36,043 bases of DNA from Bacteroidota bacterium (GCA_018266685.1 JAFDZY010000232.1:1-36043), one strand, 5' to 3'; positions 17,116 to 25,886 are shown, counted from the first letter of the stretch. The notes: generated by a model from the sequence alone, not told the origin. Program-made: numbers and translations.

Positions 17116-17712
17116 TCAGCGCACGATCACCAACGGTATGATCTTGGACCATTGCCGATGGGCATCATTGATCGTCACTTGGTAGTTCCCTGCCTTCAGA
17201 GGGGAAACATCCACCCGGCCATCGGGCCCTGGCCGGGCCACAAGCACTTTCCGCAGTGCGGCATCAAAGACTTCCACGGTTTGGCCCTTCTCCGTACCGG
17301 TGATGTGTACTTCATCCCGTGCCGGGTTCGGGGCCAGTTGGATGGCACTCAGGTCCATGGCCTCTTGCACGCCTGTATTGTCCTCCACGATGATCTGCCC
17401 CTTCATGCCCATGCTGGCGTGCGGAATGCAGACAAAGTAGTAGGTGCCGGGAACTGAAAGGGAGAAGGTGTGCTCGCCGGAAGGAAAGTTGAAGCCTCCG
17501 TTGGAGGTGTTCCCGTTGGCCTCCCAAGTGGCCTGGGAAACTTGAGTGCAGGTGTGCGGGTTGGGCAGCACGAGGTGGATGCTGTCCCCGGCCTGCATAG
17601 TGATCACGGACGGGCTGAACGTGGTGCCGGAATTGGTGAGTTCATGCGTGGTTTGTGCCTGGCCGGCCAGCACTGCAACGATCAGGGTGCACAGAAGTAC
17701 GGGTCGAAGCAT
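17116..17712 (-). CDS. secreted cupredoxin with T9SS sorting domain
   Basis: A 198-residue exported protein. The signal peptide ends near GQAQ (about residue 20). Residues 24-112 form a plastocyanin/azurin-like type 1 copper domain with a complete ligand set by spacing: His53, Cys95, His98 and Met103 (in YYFVCIPHASMGMKG). After a short linker, residues 125-198 are a T9SS type A C-terminal sorting domain (LAPNPARDEVHI, VEVFDAALRKVL, LKAGNYQVTI). The mature protein should therefore be carried across the outer membrane and be surface-attached or released. A role in extracellular electron transfer or copper handling follows from the family. It is divergent from a Spy-like gene that may share this setting. 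Confidence 0.9.
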   Translation of the reverse strand: MLRPVLLCTLIVAVLAGQAQTTHELTNSGTTFSPSVITMQAGDSIHLVLPNPHTCTQVSQATWEANGNTSNGGFNFPSGEHTFSLSVPGTYYFVCIPHASMGMKGQIIVEDNTGVQEAMDLSAIQLAPNPARDEVHITGTEKGQTVEVFDAALRKVLVARPGPDGRVDVSPLKAGNYQVTINDAHRQWSKIIPLVIVR

Positions 17713-17854
17713 GGGTCAAGGTTTTGGTGGTTTGATGCGGGACCTGTGCAGGACGTTACAAATGCACTCCCACGTTGCCTGCATGCTCAGACTTCGATGT
17801 TTTTCCCAAAAAAGCTGTGGCCAATACCGGCGTGATTGTTGTGCTGGTCCGCGC

Positions 17855-18250
17855 ATGGCAACTTCACACATCACTTACGGGATCGGCCTTATGATGGCCA
17901 TCTGTTCATGTGGGACGCTACAAGCCCAGGACACTGACCATGGTTCAGCAACCCCACCACATTGGACACAGCTTACTGACAGCGTGGGCCAAGCAATCGG
18001 GCTGCGCCAGGACCAGCAAGCAGGCTGGCATGAACGCAATGCCGAGTGGAATAAGCAGTATGAAGCGTTGGGCAAGGATGCCGAGCACAAAAACAAGCAC
18101 GACTACATCACGCTGCACAGCGCCCGCGAGTTCGATTTGAAGGGATTCCTGACAGGGGGTCAATACGACAAATGGCAACAGCTCAGCCGCCGCTCACCGC
18201 ATTTGGAGCACGGCAATCCGAAAGGCACCAATATGCCGTCCGATCGTTGA
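17855..18250 (+). CDS. small exported Spy/CpxP-like protein
   Basis: A 131-residue protein with a signal peptide ending near LQAQ (about 25). The mature part is highly charged and helical, with AIGLRQDQQAGWHERNAEW and later FLTGGQYDKWQQL. The recurring L-x-x-x-Q and LTxxQY-x-KW pattern resembles the LTxxQ repeats of Spy/CpxP-type periplasmic chaperones and metal-responsive proteins. This is recognition by eye, not a strong match. Its start is 142 bp from the divergent cupredoxin start, so a shared copper or envelope-stress context is possible. The ATG at 17855 is chosen; a second Met lies 12 residues in. Confidence 0.6.
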   Translation: MATSHITYGIGLMMAICSCGTLQAQDTDHGSATPPHWTQLTDSVGQAIGLRQDQQAGWHERNAEWNKQYEALGKDAEHKNKHDYITLHSAREFDLKGFLTGGQYDKWQQLSRRSPHLEHGNPKGTNMPSDR

Positions 18251-18340
18251 CCGGGGAGGAAATTCCCCCGAAGTGGGCCAAATTGCACCACGGTGCACGC
18301 TGTTAGGGGAGAATTTTGGACCCGAAGGCACAGTGCCTTC

Positions 18341-18988
18341 CTAAAGCGTATTCACCTTTTCCGCTTCGCGCCTGCGGGGATCCTTGGGCATGGTGCCGAA
18401 GATGTAGTCCCAGAACGGGCTGCTTACGCCAAAAGCGCCGTCATCACCCACATAGTGGTGCAGGTTGTGGTGCTTCCAAATGATGCCGAGGAAGTTCTTC
18501 GGCTGCTTGTAAATGTGCACGGCATAATGCGCCAGCAGGTAGGTGCTGTAGCCAAAGAGGAAGCCGCCGCCGAACGCGTAGCCGTTCGGCCCAATGGTCC
18601 ATCGGAACAAGCTGATGAACAACGTGGCCAGCACAATGCTTAGCAATGGCGGCATGGCCAAGCGTGCCTTGTCGCGCGGGTGCTCGTGGTGGATGCCGTG
18701 AATGACGTACTGGAACCGCTTGCCCTTGGGCGTATCGGCGGGGATATGGTAAAGGAAGCGGTGCATCAAGTATTCCACCAGGGTGAACAGCACCATGCCG
18801 CCCAGGAAGAAAGTCATTGCAGTTTCCCAAGCAATGCCCAACCGTCCGATGGAATACCACAGGGTAATGGCACCAGCGGACCAGAACAGCGCCAAAGGGA
18901 TGCTGATGTGTGTTTTGGTAAGTGCCTCCAGCACCGGATTCGTGAAGATGCGTCCGGCACCCGCCTGAGGTTTTGTTTTCAGTGCCAT
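18341..18988 (-). CDS. fatty acid hydroxylase family protein
   Basis: A 215-residue membrane di-iron oxygenase of the sterol desaturase/fatty acid hydroxylase superfamily. Histidine clusters are intact: HRFLYH (76-81), HGIHHEH (97-103), HYAVH (154-158) and HHNLHH (173-178). They are separated by hydrophobic pairs at about 30-48, 57-73, 114-130 and 138-155. The length and cluster spacing fit the FA2H-type 2-hydroxylase subgroup, which makes 2-hydroxy fatty acids for sphingolipids or lipid A-like lipids; in Bacteroidota, sulfonolipids or sphingolipids are plausible substrates. A perfect -7 box lies 7 nt before the start. It ends facing the Spy-like gene. Confidence 0.9.
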   Translation of the reverse strand: MALKTKPQAGAGRIFTNPVLEALTKTHISIPLALFWSAGAITLWYSIGRLGIAWETAMTFFLGGMVLFTLVEYLMHRFLYHIPADTPKGKRFQYVIHGIHHEHPRDKARLAMPPLLSIVLATLFISLFRWTIGPNGYAFGGGFLFGYSTYLLAHYAVHIYKQPKNFLGIIWKHHNLHHYVGDDGAFGVSSPFWDYIFGTMPKDPRRREAEKVNTL

Positions 18989-18995
18989 GATGGTG

Positions 18996-19003
18996 CAAAT
19001 TTA
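18996..19003 (-). promoter_or_regulatory. -7 promoter box of the fatty acid hydroxylase gene
   Basis: The minus strand reads TAAATTTG, a perfect TAnnTTTG, 7 nt before the ATG. The implied transcript start falls at or very near the start codon. Confidence 0.6.
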
Positions 19004-19088
19004 AGCAGCGGCCAAGCAACGCGGAATGGCGCTGCCATTGCCGCCATGGCCCCGGTGTCAGCGTCCCCCGCGGTTCGGCCGCGCCCAT

Positions 19089-19096
19089 TACATTTG
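19089..19096 (+). promoter_or_regulatory. -7 promoter box of tRNA-Val
   Basis: TACATTTG is a perfect TAnnTTTG match ending 12 nt before the mature tRNA 5' end, as expected for a short tRNA leader. Confidence 0.7.
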
Positions 19097-19108
19097 CGGC
19101 CCTTTCGC

Positions 19109-19183
19109 GGGCGTTTAGCTCAGTTGGTTCAGAGCACTACCTTGACAGGGTAGGGGTCACTGGTTCGAATCCAGTAACGCCCA
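19109..19183 (+). tRNA. tRNA-Val (anticodon GAC)
   Basis: A 75-nt cloverleaf: acceptor GGGCGTT with AACGCCC and discriminator A; anticodon arm CTACC-TTGACAG-GGTAG giving GAC; T arm ACTGG-TTCGAAT-CCAGT. CCA is not encoded. Confidence 0.97.
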
Positions 19184-19190
19184 CTTTTCA

Positions 19191-19214
19191 CCTTCCGGCT
19201 GCGAAGCTGGAAGG
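19191..19214 (+). terminator. hairpin after tRNA-Val
   Basis: CCTTCCGGCT pairs with AGCTGGAAGG (one G-U) around a GCGA (GNRA) tetraloop, 7 nt after the tRNA. No strong U-tract follows, so it is a probable processing or termination stem. Confidence 0.55.
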
Positions 19215-19323
19215 CATAAATTTCGGAAAGCTGAGGAAATCGGCAAGCGCCCCGAACAAAACCCCGGTTCGATCCTTAACTGCTGAATCACGCACAACAC
19301 CGTTCAAAGCAACAATTTTCAAC

Positions 19324-20298
19324 ATGGGAAAGACCCTCATTGCCCTTGCCATTTCCGTTCTGGCAGCAACGACCGTTCATGCACAGGAGGACAAAGCCCA
19401 GCGCGACGCGAACGCAGCCGCCATGCAGGCCAAAACAGCAGCGGACACCACCGGCAAGCTCTGGACCAAGGGAGGCACCGTGCAATTGAACATGAGCCAG
19501 GTGAGCCTGACCAACTGGACCGCCGGCGGCTTCAGCTCCGTGAGCGGCATTGCGATGTTCAACGGCTTTGCGAACCGTAAAAAAGGCCGCTACGCATGGG
19601 ATAATTCGGCTGCCTTGGCATACGGCCTGTTGGCCCAGGACGGCCATGACGCGGTGAAGACCGATGACCGCATCGAACTGAACACCAAGTACGGCTATGA
19701 GCTGAAGAAGGCCTGGTACCTCGCTGCCTTGGCACAGTTCAAAACGCAGTTCACCGAAGGGAAGGACGCCGCAACAGGGGCGCGCATCTCCGATTTCATG
19801 GCACCGGGCTACCTGTTGCTCGGCTTGGGTGCGGACTACAAGCCGAACGACCATTTCTCCGCGTTCATTTCACCGGCCACGGCGCGGTTCACCTTCGTGG
19901 GCAACCAGGCGCTTGCAGATGCAGGAGCTTTCGGCGTGGACCCCGCCACCTATGATGCGCAAGGGGCCAAGCTCACCAACGGCGCTGGCAGCCTGTTCGA
20001 GTTCGGCGGATATGTGAAACTGATGTACACCCACGACCTGGCGAAGAACATCAATTTCCTTACGCGTGCCGATGCCTTCAGCAATTACCTGAAGAACCCG
20101 CAGAACTTGGTGGTGAACTGGGAAACGTTGTTCACCTTCAAGGTGAACTCCTGGTTTGCCGCCACGCTCAATACCTTGCTGATCTATGACGACAAGGCAC
20201 AGGTGATGAAGCAGTGGGAGGACACGGACCAGCAGTACGCGGGCAAGGGAACCCAGTTCAAGGAGGCCATCGGCCTGGGCCTCACGCTGAAGCTCTGA
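19324..20298 (+). CDS. DUF3078 family outer-membrane protein
   Basis: A 324-residue exported protein of the Bacteroidota family DUF3078. The signal peptide (MGKTLIALAISVLAATTVHA) precedes a short Ala-rich helix. The family hallmark follows: LWTKGGTVQLNMSQVSLTNWTAGGFSSVSG (about 46-75), then KKGRYAWDNSAALAYGL and amphipathic beta-strands to a C-terminal aromatic/leucine-rich strand (GLGLTLKL). This is typical of outer-membrane beta-barrels with unknown cargo. It is a single gene, 140 bp after tRNA-Val, with a strong terminator 17 bp after its stop. Confidence 0.92.
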   Translation: MGKTLIALAISVLAATTVHAQEDKAQRDANAAAMQAKTAADTTGKLWTKGGTVQLNMSQVSLTNWTAGGFSSVSGIAMFNGFANRKKGRYAWDNSAALAYGLLAQDGHDAVKTDDRIELNTKYGYELKKAWYLAALAQFKTQFTEGKDAATGARISDFMAPGYLLLGLGADYKPNDHFSAFISPATARFTFVGNQALADAGAFGVDPATYDAQGAKLTNGAGSLFEFGGYVKLMYTHDLAKNINFLTRADAFSNYLKNPQNLVVNWETLFTFKVNSWFAATLNTLLIYDDKAQVMKQWEDTDQQYAGKGTQFKEAIGLGLTLKL

Positions 20299-20314
20299 TC
20301 TGCTTCCCTTGTGG

Positions 20315-20350
20315 AAAGCCCTGCCCCCTTGCACGGGGCAGGGCTTTTTT
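20315..20350 (+). terminator. rho-independent terminator
   Basis: AAAGCCCTGCCCC (20315-20327) and GGGGCAGGGCTTT (20335-20347) form a perfect 13-bp stem with a 7-nt loop. The right arm runs into TTTTTT (20345-20350). It serves the DUF3078 gene and may also stop the opposing operon, whose stop is at 20357. Confidence 0.93.
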
Positions 20351-20356
20351 CATTGA

Positions 20357-22354
20357 TCACGGAAACTGAAGCGGGCTTTCCAGCGGCTGGAACAATCCGT
20401 AAAGCCAAGGATTTCCGGCTTGCACATCAACCGATATCGAACTGATCCGGGCTTCCTGCAGGCCGGGGTTCCAGGCATACACGCGCAGGCGTGCGCCTTG
20501 GCCGTGCTGTGGCTGGTCGGACAAGGGCATCGCCACCACAAGCACAGTGCGGCCCGAGCCAGCCTGCACGTCACTGGAGCCGTACGCGGTTCGGCGGTCG
20601 CCTTCCATAAGTTCCATCACCAGCTTCAGGTTGTTTCCGGGTGCGGCGTAAGCCACGTCCATGGACGCTTCGAGGATGTCATTGTCACCGGCCCCCAGGT
20701 CATAAACCGACCGCTCGAAGACGATGCCGAACTCATGGCCGGCCATGTTCCATTCCTTCGGCGCCATGTAGTGCACACTGGTGTCCTGGCTCACGGGAAT
20801 TTGCACGTCCGCTTGCCAGCCTTCGCCCAGCACGGCTTCCGGAGCTATGGTGCTGCGGTGCGAAAGGTCGTTCACGCGGTTGCCGTTGGGCCGCGCCGTG
20901 AGCAGAAAGGTTTGCCCTTCCTCGAAATCATGCCTGGCGGCAAGGAAGGGGAAGGCGGCGCGCAAGCGCGCCAGTTTTGCGGGTGCCATTCCTGCGGAAG
21001 CGCCGTAGAATACGGAGGTGGCGTGTGCCGCATGTGCAAGGCTGTCCGTGTACGTGGTGGTGCGGTAGCGCAGGTTGATGTACGGAACAGCGGTACTGTC
21101 TGCTCCCCACTGTTGGAAGTAAAAGCCCGGGATCTCCGGTGGAAGGTCCAGCAAGGCCAGCCGTCCGGGATGTTTGGCTGCTTCAATAATCCCGCGCATG
21201 GCCGCTTCGTACTTGGAACGGTAGAAGATGGTGTAATGCTTGCGCACCACAATCAAGCCTTCCAACGCTGTAGCGGTGATCAATAAAATGAGCGCGGCCA
21301 ATGCGGCTGGCTTTATTTGGCGCCAACCGGCAAATAGCGGAAACACCAGGAAGGGAAAGGAAAAGATCAGTACCGAATACTGCAGCACCGGTGCCCTCCA
21401 TACGGAGTAACCGTAGCCCACGGCCAGTGGCACCAGCCCCAATATCAGGCACAGCGGAATGAACGGGCTGGCCATTCCTCCACCACGGCTGCGGAACACG
21501 CGCAGCCAACCGGCCAGTGCAATGCCCACCACCGCCACCGCCAACGGAATGCTGAACTCGAAGACCCATGCGGCGTAATCAGGCAACCAGCCATGACCGG
21601 GAGGAAGGAGCCATTGGCCGACGCCTTTGTAGCTGTACTGGCGCAAGGTGATGGGGATGTTCGGTATATAGAGCAAGCATGCCGCGGCGCCGGCGATCAG
21701 CAAAAACCTGCGTTGGTCCTTCCGTGCGATGGGAATGAAGCATAACCACGCCAGCGCTGCGAAGAGCAAGGTGAAATGGTGCGTGTAGGCGCAAGCCGCC
21801 GCCGCGATCGCCACGCCGGCCCAAGCACGTTTGCGGTTGGCGCCGATGGCAAGCGTCAGTTGGTCCACGAGCAAGGCACAGGTGAAGAAGCCCGCCGCGT
21901 AGGGCCTGGCGATCTGGCCGTACATCACCGTGTACTGGATGGTGCCGATGAAGGCAATGGACAGCAGCGCCGCGGCAGGGGAAGTCCATGTTGCCGCAAA
22001 GCGGTACAGGAAGAAGAGCGCGGCCACGCTGAACAGGATGAACGGCAGCTTCACGGCGGCTTCCCTGGTGCCGAAGAGGCCGGTCCAGAGCCATTCAAAC
22101 ACCTGTACGCCGGCCGGGTGCGCATCAATGGCCACGCCTTTGGCGATCAGCTCGCTGAATGAATCGAAGCGCACGCGCAGCAAGGCGCTGATTTCATCGT
22201 GCGTGTACGGGATGTGCGGAAGCTGCCACAAGCGGAGCGCCGCGCAAAGCAGCAGGAGGCCTGCCAGCAGCCAGCGGTGCAGGGGCTCGCCAGGCACGGC
22301 ATGCGCAGCGGCCGTTTCCAGCCGGGTGCGCCACTGGGGTTGTTCAGCCGCCAC
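20357..22354 (-). CDS. GT-C type membrane glycosyltransferase (GT39/PMT-like)
   Basis: A 665-residue integral membrane protein with about 10-12 hydrophobic segments (residues about 28-430) and a soluble beta-rich C-terminal third (about 450-665). The pattern of an acidic residue pair in the first periplasmic loop (PYTHDE, about 50-55) with DAHPAG soon after matches GT-C glycosyltransferases that use polyprenyl-phosphate-linked sugars (PMT/ArnT/GT39 group). The sugar and acceptor are unknown. The start is GTG at 22354, overlapping the 3' end of smpB by 11 bp, so it is the last gene of the antiporter-cvfB-smpB operon. An ATG start further inside would lose the first membrane helix. Confidence 0.8.
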   Translation of the reverse strand: MAAEQPQWRTRLETAAAHAVPGEPLHRWLLAGLLLLCAALRLWQLPHIPYTHDEISALLRVRFDSFSELIAKGVAIDAHPAGVQVFEWLWTGLFGTREAAVKLPFILFSVAALFFLYRFAATWTSPAAALLSIAFIGTIQYTVMYGQIARPYAAGFFTCALLVDQLTLAIGANRKRAWAGVAIAAAACAYTHHFTLLFAALAWLCFIPIARKDQRRFLLIAGAAACLLYIPNIPITLRQYSYKGVGQWLLPPGHGWLPDYAAWVFEFSIPLAVAVVGIALAGWLRVFRSRGGGMASPFIPLCLILGLVPLAVGYGYSVWRAPVLQYSVLIFSFPFLVFPLFAGWRQIKPAALAALILLITATALEGLIVVRKHYTIFYRSKYEAAMRGIIEAAKHPGRLALLDLPPEIPGFYFQQWGADSTAVPYINLRYRTTTYTDSLAHAAHATSVFYGASAGMAPAKLARLRAAFPFLAARHDFEEGQTFLLTARPNGNRVNDLSHRSTIAPEAVLGEGWQADVQIPVSQDTSVHYMAPKEWNMAGHEFGIVFERSVYDLGAGDNDILEASMDVAYAAPGNNLKLVMELMEGDRRTAYGSSDVQAGSGRTVLVVAMPLSDQPQHGQGARLRVYAWNPGLQEARISSISVDVQAGNPWLYGLFQPLESPLQFP

Positions 22355-22793
22355 GTTCCAGGTCGCGTTTAATGTCCTTTTGCTTCAGGCTCTCGCGCTT
22401 GTCAAAGGTCTTCTTGCCCTTGGCCAGCGCGATCTCCACCTTCACCATGCCGTTGGGCGCGAAGTAGCTGCGCACGGGGATGATGGTGACGCCCTGGTCC
22501 TTCAGTTTGCGTTGCAGCTTGGCCAGTTCCTTGCGGTGCAGGAGCAACCGGCGGTCACGGATCGGCTCATGCGCGAAGTTCTTGGCTTTTTCATAAGGCT
22601 GGATGCGCATGTTCCGCAGGTAGAGCTCATTGCCGATGAAGGTGCAGAACGCTTCCGTGATGCTGGCTTCGCCGAGGCGCAGGCTCTTTACCTCGCTGCC
22701 CACCAGCACGATGCCGCACTCAAAGGTGTCCAGGAAGAAATACTCGAACCCCGCGCGGCGGTTCTTGATCTCGGGCATCGCGGTAGCGGCCAT
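22344..22793 (-). CDS. smpB: SsrA-binding protein SmpB
   Basis: A 149-residue SmpB, the protein that binds tmRNA and delivers it to stalled ribosomes for trans-translation. Motifs are intact: NRRAGFEYFFLDTFECGIVLVGSEVKS, GEASITEAF, ELYLRNMRIQPYE, the RDRRLLLH segment, and the basic C-terminal tail GKKTFDKRESLKQKDIKRDL that enters the decoding site. The ATG at 22793 is used; a Met at residue 6 is an alternative. It is in an operon, 32 bp after cvfB and overlapping the glycosyltransferase start. No tmRNA gene was seen in the window. Confidence 0.98.
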   Translation of the reverse strand: MAATAMPEIKNRRAGFEYFFLDTFECGIVLVGSEVKSLRLGEASITEAFCTFIGNELYLRNMRIQPYEKAKNFAHEPIRDRRLLLHRKELAKLQRKLKDQGVTIIPVRSYFAPNGMVKVEIALAKGKKTFDKRESLKQKDIKRDLERGG

Positions 22794-22825
22794 GGCGCGA
22801 AGATGGCGAAAGGATGCGGCAAGGC

Positions 22826-23701
22826 TCAGCGCTTGCCCGCAAGTTTGCCCTTGGAGGGGTTGTTCCAGGCGATTCCGTCATCCCGGAGCGTCACCTTGCG
22901 TGCCTTGTACAATGCGCCCACGGCCTGTTTGAACGCTTTCTTGCTGATGCCGAAAACGCGGTGGATCTCCTCCGGCGGGGTTTTGTCCGTGTACGGCAGG
23001 AACCCGCCGCCTTGCGCAAGCCGTGCGGACAGCAGTTCCACGTTTGCATCGTTGTAGTGCGCATACCCGGCCGGTTGCAGCGTAATGTCCAATTTGTTGT
23101 CCGGCCTGATCTCTTTCACGAAACCTGGAATGCGGTCGCCGATGGCGAGGCGGCGGAACACTTCACCGCCATGCAACAGCCCTTGGTGCCTGCCGTTCAC
23201 AATGACGGACCAGCCCAGGGGGCTGTGGCCGAACACCAGCAATTGCACCTCGCTTCCTTCCTGCACCGTGAGTTCCGTGTTGTCCAGGAAACGCTCCACG
23301 CGCATGCTTCCGTACAGCCGGTCCGTCTGCTCGTCCAGCGCCATGTACACCACGTACCTCCGGCCTTCCTCCACGGTGCCGCGCTGTTCCGCATGGGGCA
23401 CCAGCAGGTCCTTCTCCAGGCCCCAGTCCATGAAGGCGCCCACGCGCCCGGTTGCGTTCACCCTGAGCGGTGCAAACTCACCGAGGTGGATCAACGGCTC
23501 CAGTGTGGTGGCCACCTGCCGGTCCTCCGAGTCGCGGTACACGAACACGCGCACCATGGCGCCCGGGCCCTTGCCGGCGGGCCGGTATTTGTTGGGGAGC
23601 AGCACTTCACCGCCCGCCCCGTCGCCGAGGAAGAACCCCGCGCTTGTGCTGCGCAGGATCACGAGTTCTTGGGTGAGGCCTGTGTGGATCACAACGGGCA
23701 A
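22826..23701 (-). CDS. CvfB-like S1 RNA-binding protein
   Basis: A 291-residue protein of the CvfB family, with tandem S1-like OB domains and a C-terminal winged-helix. Visible: the domain 1 start with GDGAGGEVLLPNKY; VGAFMDWGLEKDLLVPH in the second; GRHQGLLHGGEVFRRLAIGDRIPGFVKEIRPDNKLDITLQP in the third, cut here by family order; and the winged-helix PEEIHRVFGISKKAFKQAVGALYKARKV. In Staphylococcus CvfB affects virulence-factor expression through RNA binding; the role in Bacteroidota is unknown. There is no ATG: the first codon is TTG at 23701, or GTG at 23692, right after the antiporter stop. It is therefore probably translationally coupled to it. Confidence 0.9.
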   Translation of the reverse strand: MPVVIHTGLTQELVILRSTSAGFFLGDGAGGEVLLPNKYRPAGKGPGAMVRVFVYRDSEDRQVATTLEPLIHLGEFAPLRVNATGRVGAFMDWGLEKDLLVPHAEQRGTVEEGRRYVVYMALDEQTDRLYGSMRVERFLDNTELTVQEGSEVQLLVFGHSPLGWSVIVNGRHQGLLHGGEVFRRLAIGDRIPGFVKEIRPDNKLDITLQPAGYAHYNDANVELLSARLAQGGGFLPYTDKTPPEEIHRVFGISKKAFKQAVGALYKARKVTLRDDGIAWNNPSKGKLAGKR

Positions 23702-23704
23702 AGA

Positions 23705-25882
23705 TCAGGGTTCCCGGCTTTCCGCCTCTTCGGCGCTTTCCTTTTTGAACATGCTGCCGATGGTCTTGCCGATTTTCTGCACGGCGTCAATGCCGATGTG
23801 CAGCGGTTCCGCATTGAAGTCCGAATAGTCTTCAATGCCGTGCTGTTCGCTGAATTGCTGCGGATAGATCACCACCCTGTTGTTGCCGGCAAAGTACTTC
23901 TCCATCTTGGCCGGCAGGTTTTCCAGTTCCCCAAGGTAGGAGGCTGCCCCGCGGCGGGCGGAGACCAGGATGAACAGGTCGGTATCGCGCACATTGCGGG
24001 CCAGGATCAAGAAGTCTTCCCACTCATCGAAGGGTGCGATGGATACCGGCACGGTGGCCTTGGAGCGCTCCATGGCCTTTTGGAAGGCCTTGCCCGTGGC
24101 GGGGCTGCAATGCGCAATTATGGGCACGGTGAGTTCCTGTGCCAGCTGGAACATTTTGGCGGCCCACAGGTCGAAGCCTTTTTCATGCTCGGCCAACGGC
24201 GGCACGGCGCACACAATGCGCTTGATGGCCACCAAGGGGTGCCCGAAGCTGCACATCATCACCGTTTTCTCCACATTTTGCAGGATGGTGGTGAACTTGT
24301 CGCCGAGGAAGCGGTTCAAGATGCCCGCACGTTTGGGCCAGCCCAGCACAATGATGTCCGCCATGATCTCGCGCGAGGTGCGCATGATGCCGCTGGCCGG
24401 GTTGTGGTCAATGGCGGTCACTACGTTCAGCTTCACCTCGGAGGCGGCAGCCTGCTGTACAAAGCGGTCCAGCATGTTCCGGGCCTTAAGGATGTTCACT
24501 TCGGCCTCGTCGTTGTTGGAGACCACGGTGAGCACGGAGATCGGCTTGGCGGAGCGCCGGTCCTTGATGTAGATGGCGAACTCCAGCAGTTTTTCCACGC
24601 CTCCGATGATGGCGCTGGGCACCAGGATGTGCTCATTGGCCTGGCTGTTTGCAGGCAGGAGGTCGCTGCCGTCATCGGGCGTTTCAATAATGATGCGCTT
24701 GGCTGCCTTCTCCGTGGCGAAGGAGGCTACCATGCACGTTACCAGGATCAGCAGGATGGTGCCGTTGAGGATGTTGATGTCCAGCACGTTTTCGCGGTAG
24801 CCCACCAGGATCACGGCCAGCGTGGCCGCTGCATGGGAGCCGCTGAGGCCGAAGATCAAGCCGCGCTGGGCCCGGCTGTACCTGAACACCAGCTGGGTGA
24901 TCCAGGCGGCAAGCCATTTGCCGCACAGGGCCACCACGGAAAGCGTGCCGGCCACGATCAGGGCGGTGGGCCCGTGGGTCACCACCTTCATGTCCACCAG
25001 CATGCCCACGCTGATCAGGAAGAACGGGATGAAGAGCGAATTGCCGATGAACTCTATGCGGTTCATCAGGGCGGAGGAATGCGGGATCAACTTGTTCAGC
25101 GCAAGCCCGGCCACGAAAGCGCCGATGATGGCCTCCACCCCCGCGAGCTCCGCAAGGAACGCGGCGAAGAACACCACGGTGAGCACGAAGATGTAGTGGG
25201 AATGCTTTTCGTTCTCCAGTTTCCGGAAGAACCATTTGGCGATGCGCGGAACAACCAGGAACATGATGGCGGAAAACACGGCAAGCGAGGCCACCAGCTT
25301 GATCCAGAAATCCATGTCCAGCGTGCCCTTGCTTTTGCCCACCACCACGGCCAGGATGATCAGCACGGCCGTGTCCGTGAGGATGGTGCCTCCCACGGTG
25401 ATCGCTACCGCCTGGTTCTTGGCCACGCCCATGCGGCTTACAATAGGGTAGGCCACCAGCGTATGCGTGGCGAACATGCTGGCTGTTAGGAAGGCGGCAT
25501 TGAAATCGTAGCCCAAAACGTAATGGCAAACGGGGAAACCGATGCCCAGCGGAATGGCGAAGGTGAACAGGCCGAACACCAGGCTCTTGTTCCGGTTGGC
25601 CTTGAATTCGTTCATGTCCAGCTCCAGGCCCGCGATGAACATGATGTACAGCAGGCCGATGGTGGAGAAGAGGTTGATCGCGGAGTTGTTGTCCAGCAGG
25701 TTCAGGGCATGCGGCCCGATCACCACGCCGGAGATGATCAGCCCGATGATGCCCGGAATGTTGAGCTTCTTCAGCAGGATCGGCGCCAACAGGATGATGG
25801 CGAGTATGAGCGAGAACACCAGCACCGGGTTCTGCAGCGGCAGCTGGAAATGGTGCGCCAGGAAATCGAAGTAATCCTTCAC
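23705..25882 (-). CDS. CPA2 family cation:proton antiporter with C-terminal stress-protein-like region
   Basis: A 725-residue protein. Residues about 15-405 form the 12-13 helix Na+/H+ or K+/H+ exchanger domain of the CPA2 family, with LNIPGIIGLIISGVVIGPHALNL, GLLYIMFIAGLELDM, FATHTLVAYPIVSRMG, GGTILTDTAVLII, GAFVAGLALNKLIP and FFLISVGMLVD. The soluble remainder (about 410-725) has two universal-stress-protein-like halves (for example ANEHILVPSAIIGGVEKLLEFAIYIK and DIIVLGWPKRAGILN). USP-like tails probably sense nucleotides or stress. The start is GTG, with a near-consensus -7 box 4 nt before it. It is the first gene of the operon antiporter-cvfB-smpB-glycosyltransferase. Confidence 0.92.
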   Translation of the reverse strand: MKDYFDFLAHHFQLPLQNPVLVFSLILAIILLAPILLKKLNIPGIIGLIISGVVIGPHALNLLDNNSAINLFSTIGLLYIMFIAGLELDMNEFKANRNKSLVFGLFTFAIPLGIGFPVCHYVLGYDFNAAFLTASMFATHTLVAYPIVSRMGVAKNQAVAITVGGTILTDTAVLIILAVVVGKSKGTLDMDFWIKLVASLAVFSAIMFLVVPRIAKWFFRKLENEKHSHYIFVLTVVFFAAFLAELAGVEAIIGAFVAGLALNKLIPHSSALMNRIEFIGNSLFIPFFLISVGMLVDMKVVTHGPTALIVAGTLSVVALCGKWLAAWITQLVFRYSRAQRGLIFGLSGSHAAATLAVILVGYRENVLDINILNGTILLILVTCMVASFATEKAAKRIIIETPDDGSDLLPANSQANEHILVPSAIIGGVEKLLEFAIYIKDRRSAKPISVLTVVSNNDEAEVNILKARNMLDRFVQQAAASEVKLNVVTAIDHNPASGIMRTSREIMADIIVLGWPKRAGILNRFLGDKFTTILQNVEKTVMMCSFGHPLVAIKRIVCAVPPLAEHEKGFDLWAAKMFQLAQELTVPIIAHCSPATGKAFQKAMERSKATVPVSIAPFDEWEDFLILARNVRDTDLFILVSARRGAASYLGELENLPAKMEKYFAGNNRVVIYPQQFSEQHGIEDYSDFNAEPLHIGIDAVQKIGKTIGSMFKKESAEEAESREP

Positions 25883-25886
25883 GGGC

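Noticed and set aside
22344..22793. tmRNA (ssrA) gene next to smpB
   Set aside because: Both flanks are coding (cvfB and the glycosyltransferase overlap or nearly abut), and no tRNA-like ends or tag reading frame were seen.
22814..25489. 891-residue plus-strand open frame across cvfB and the antiporter
   Set aside because: Both minus-strand genes have clear family motifs along their full length. The opposite frame is a low-complexity His/Gly/Asp-rich shadow.
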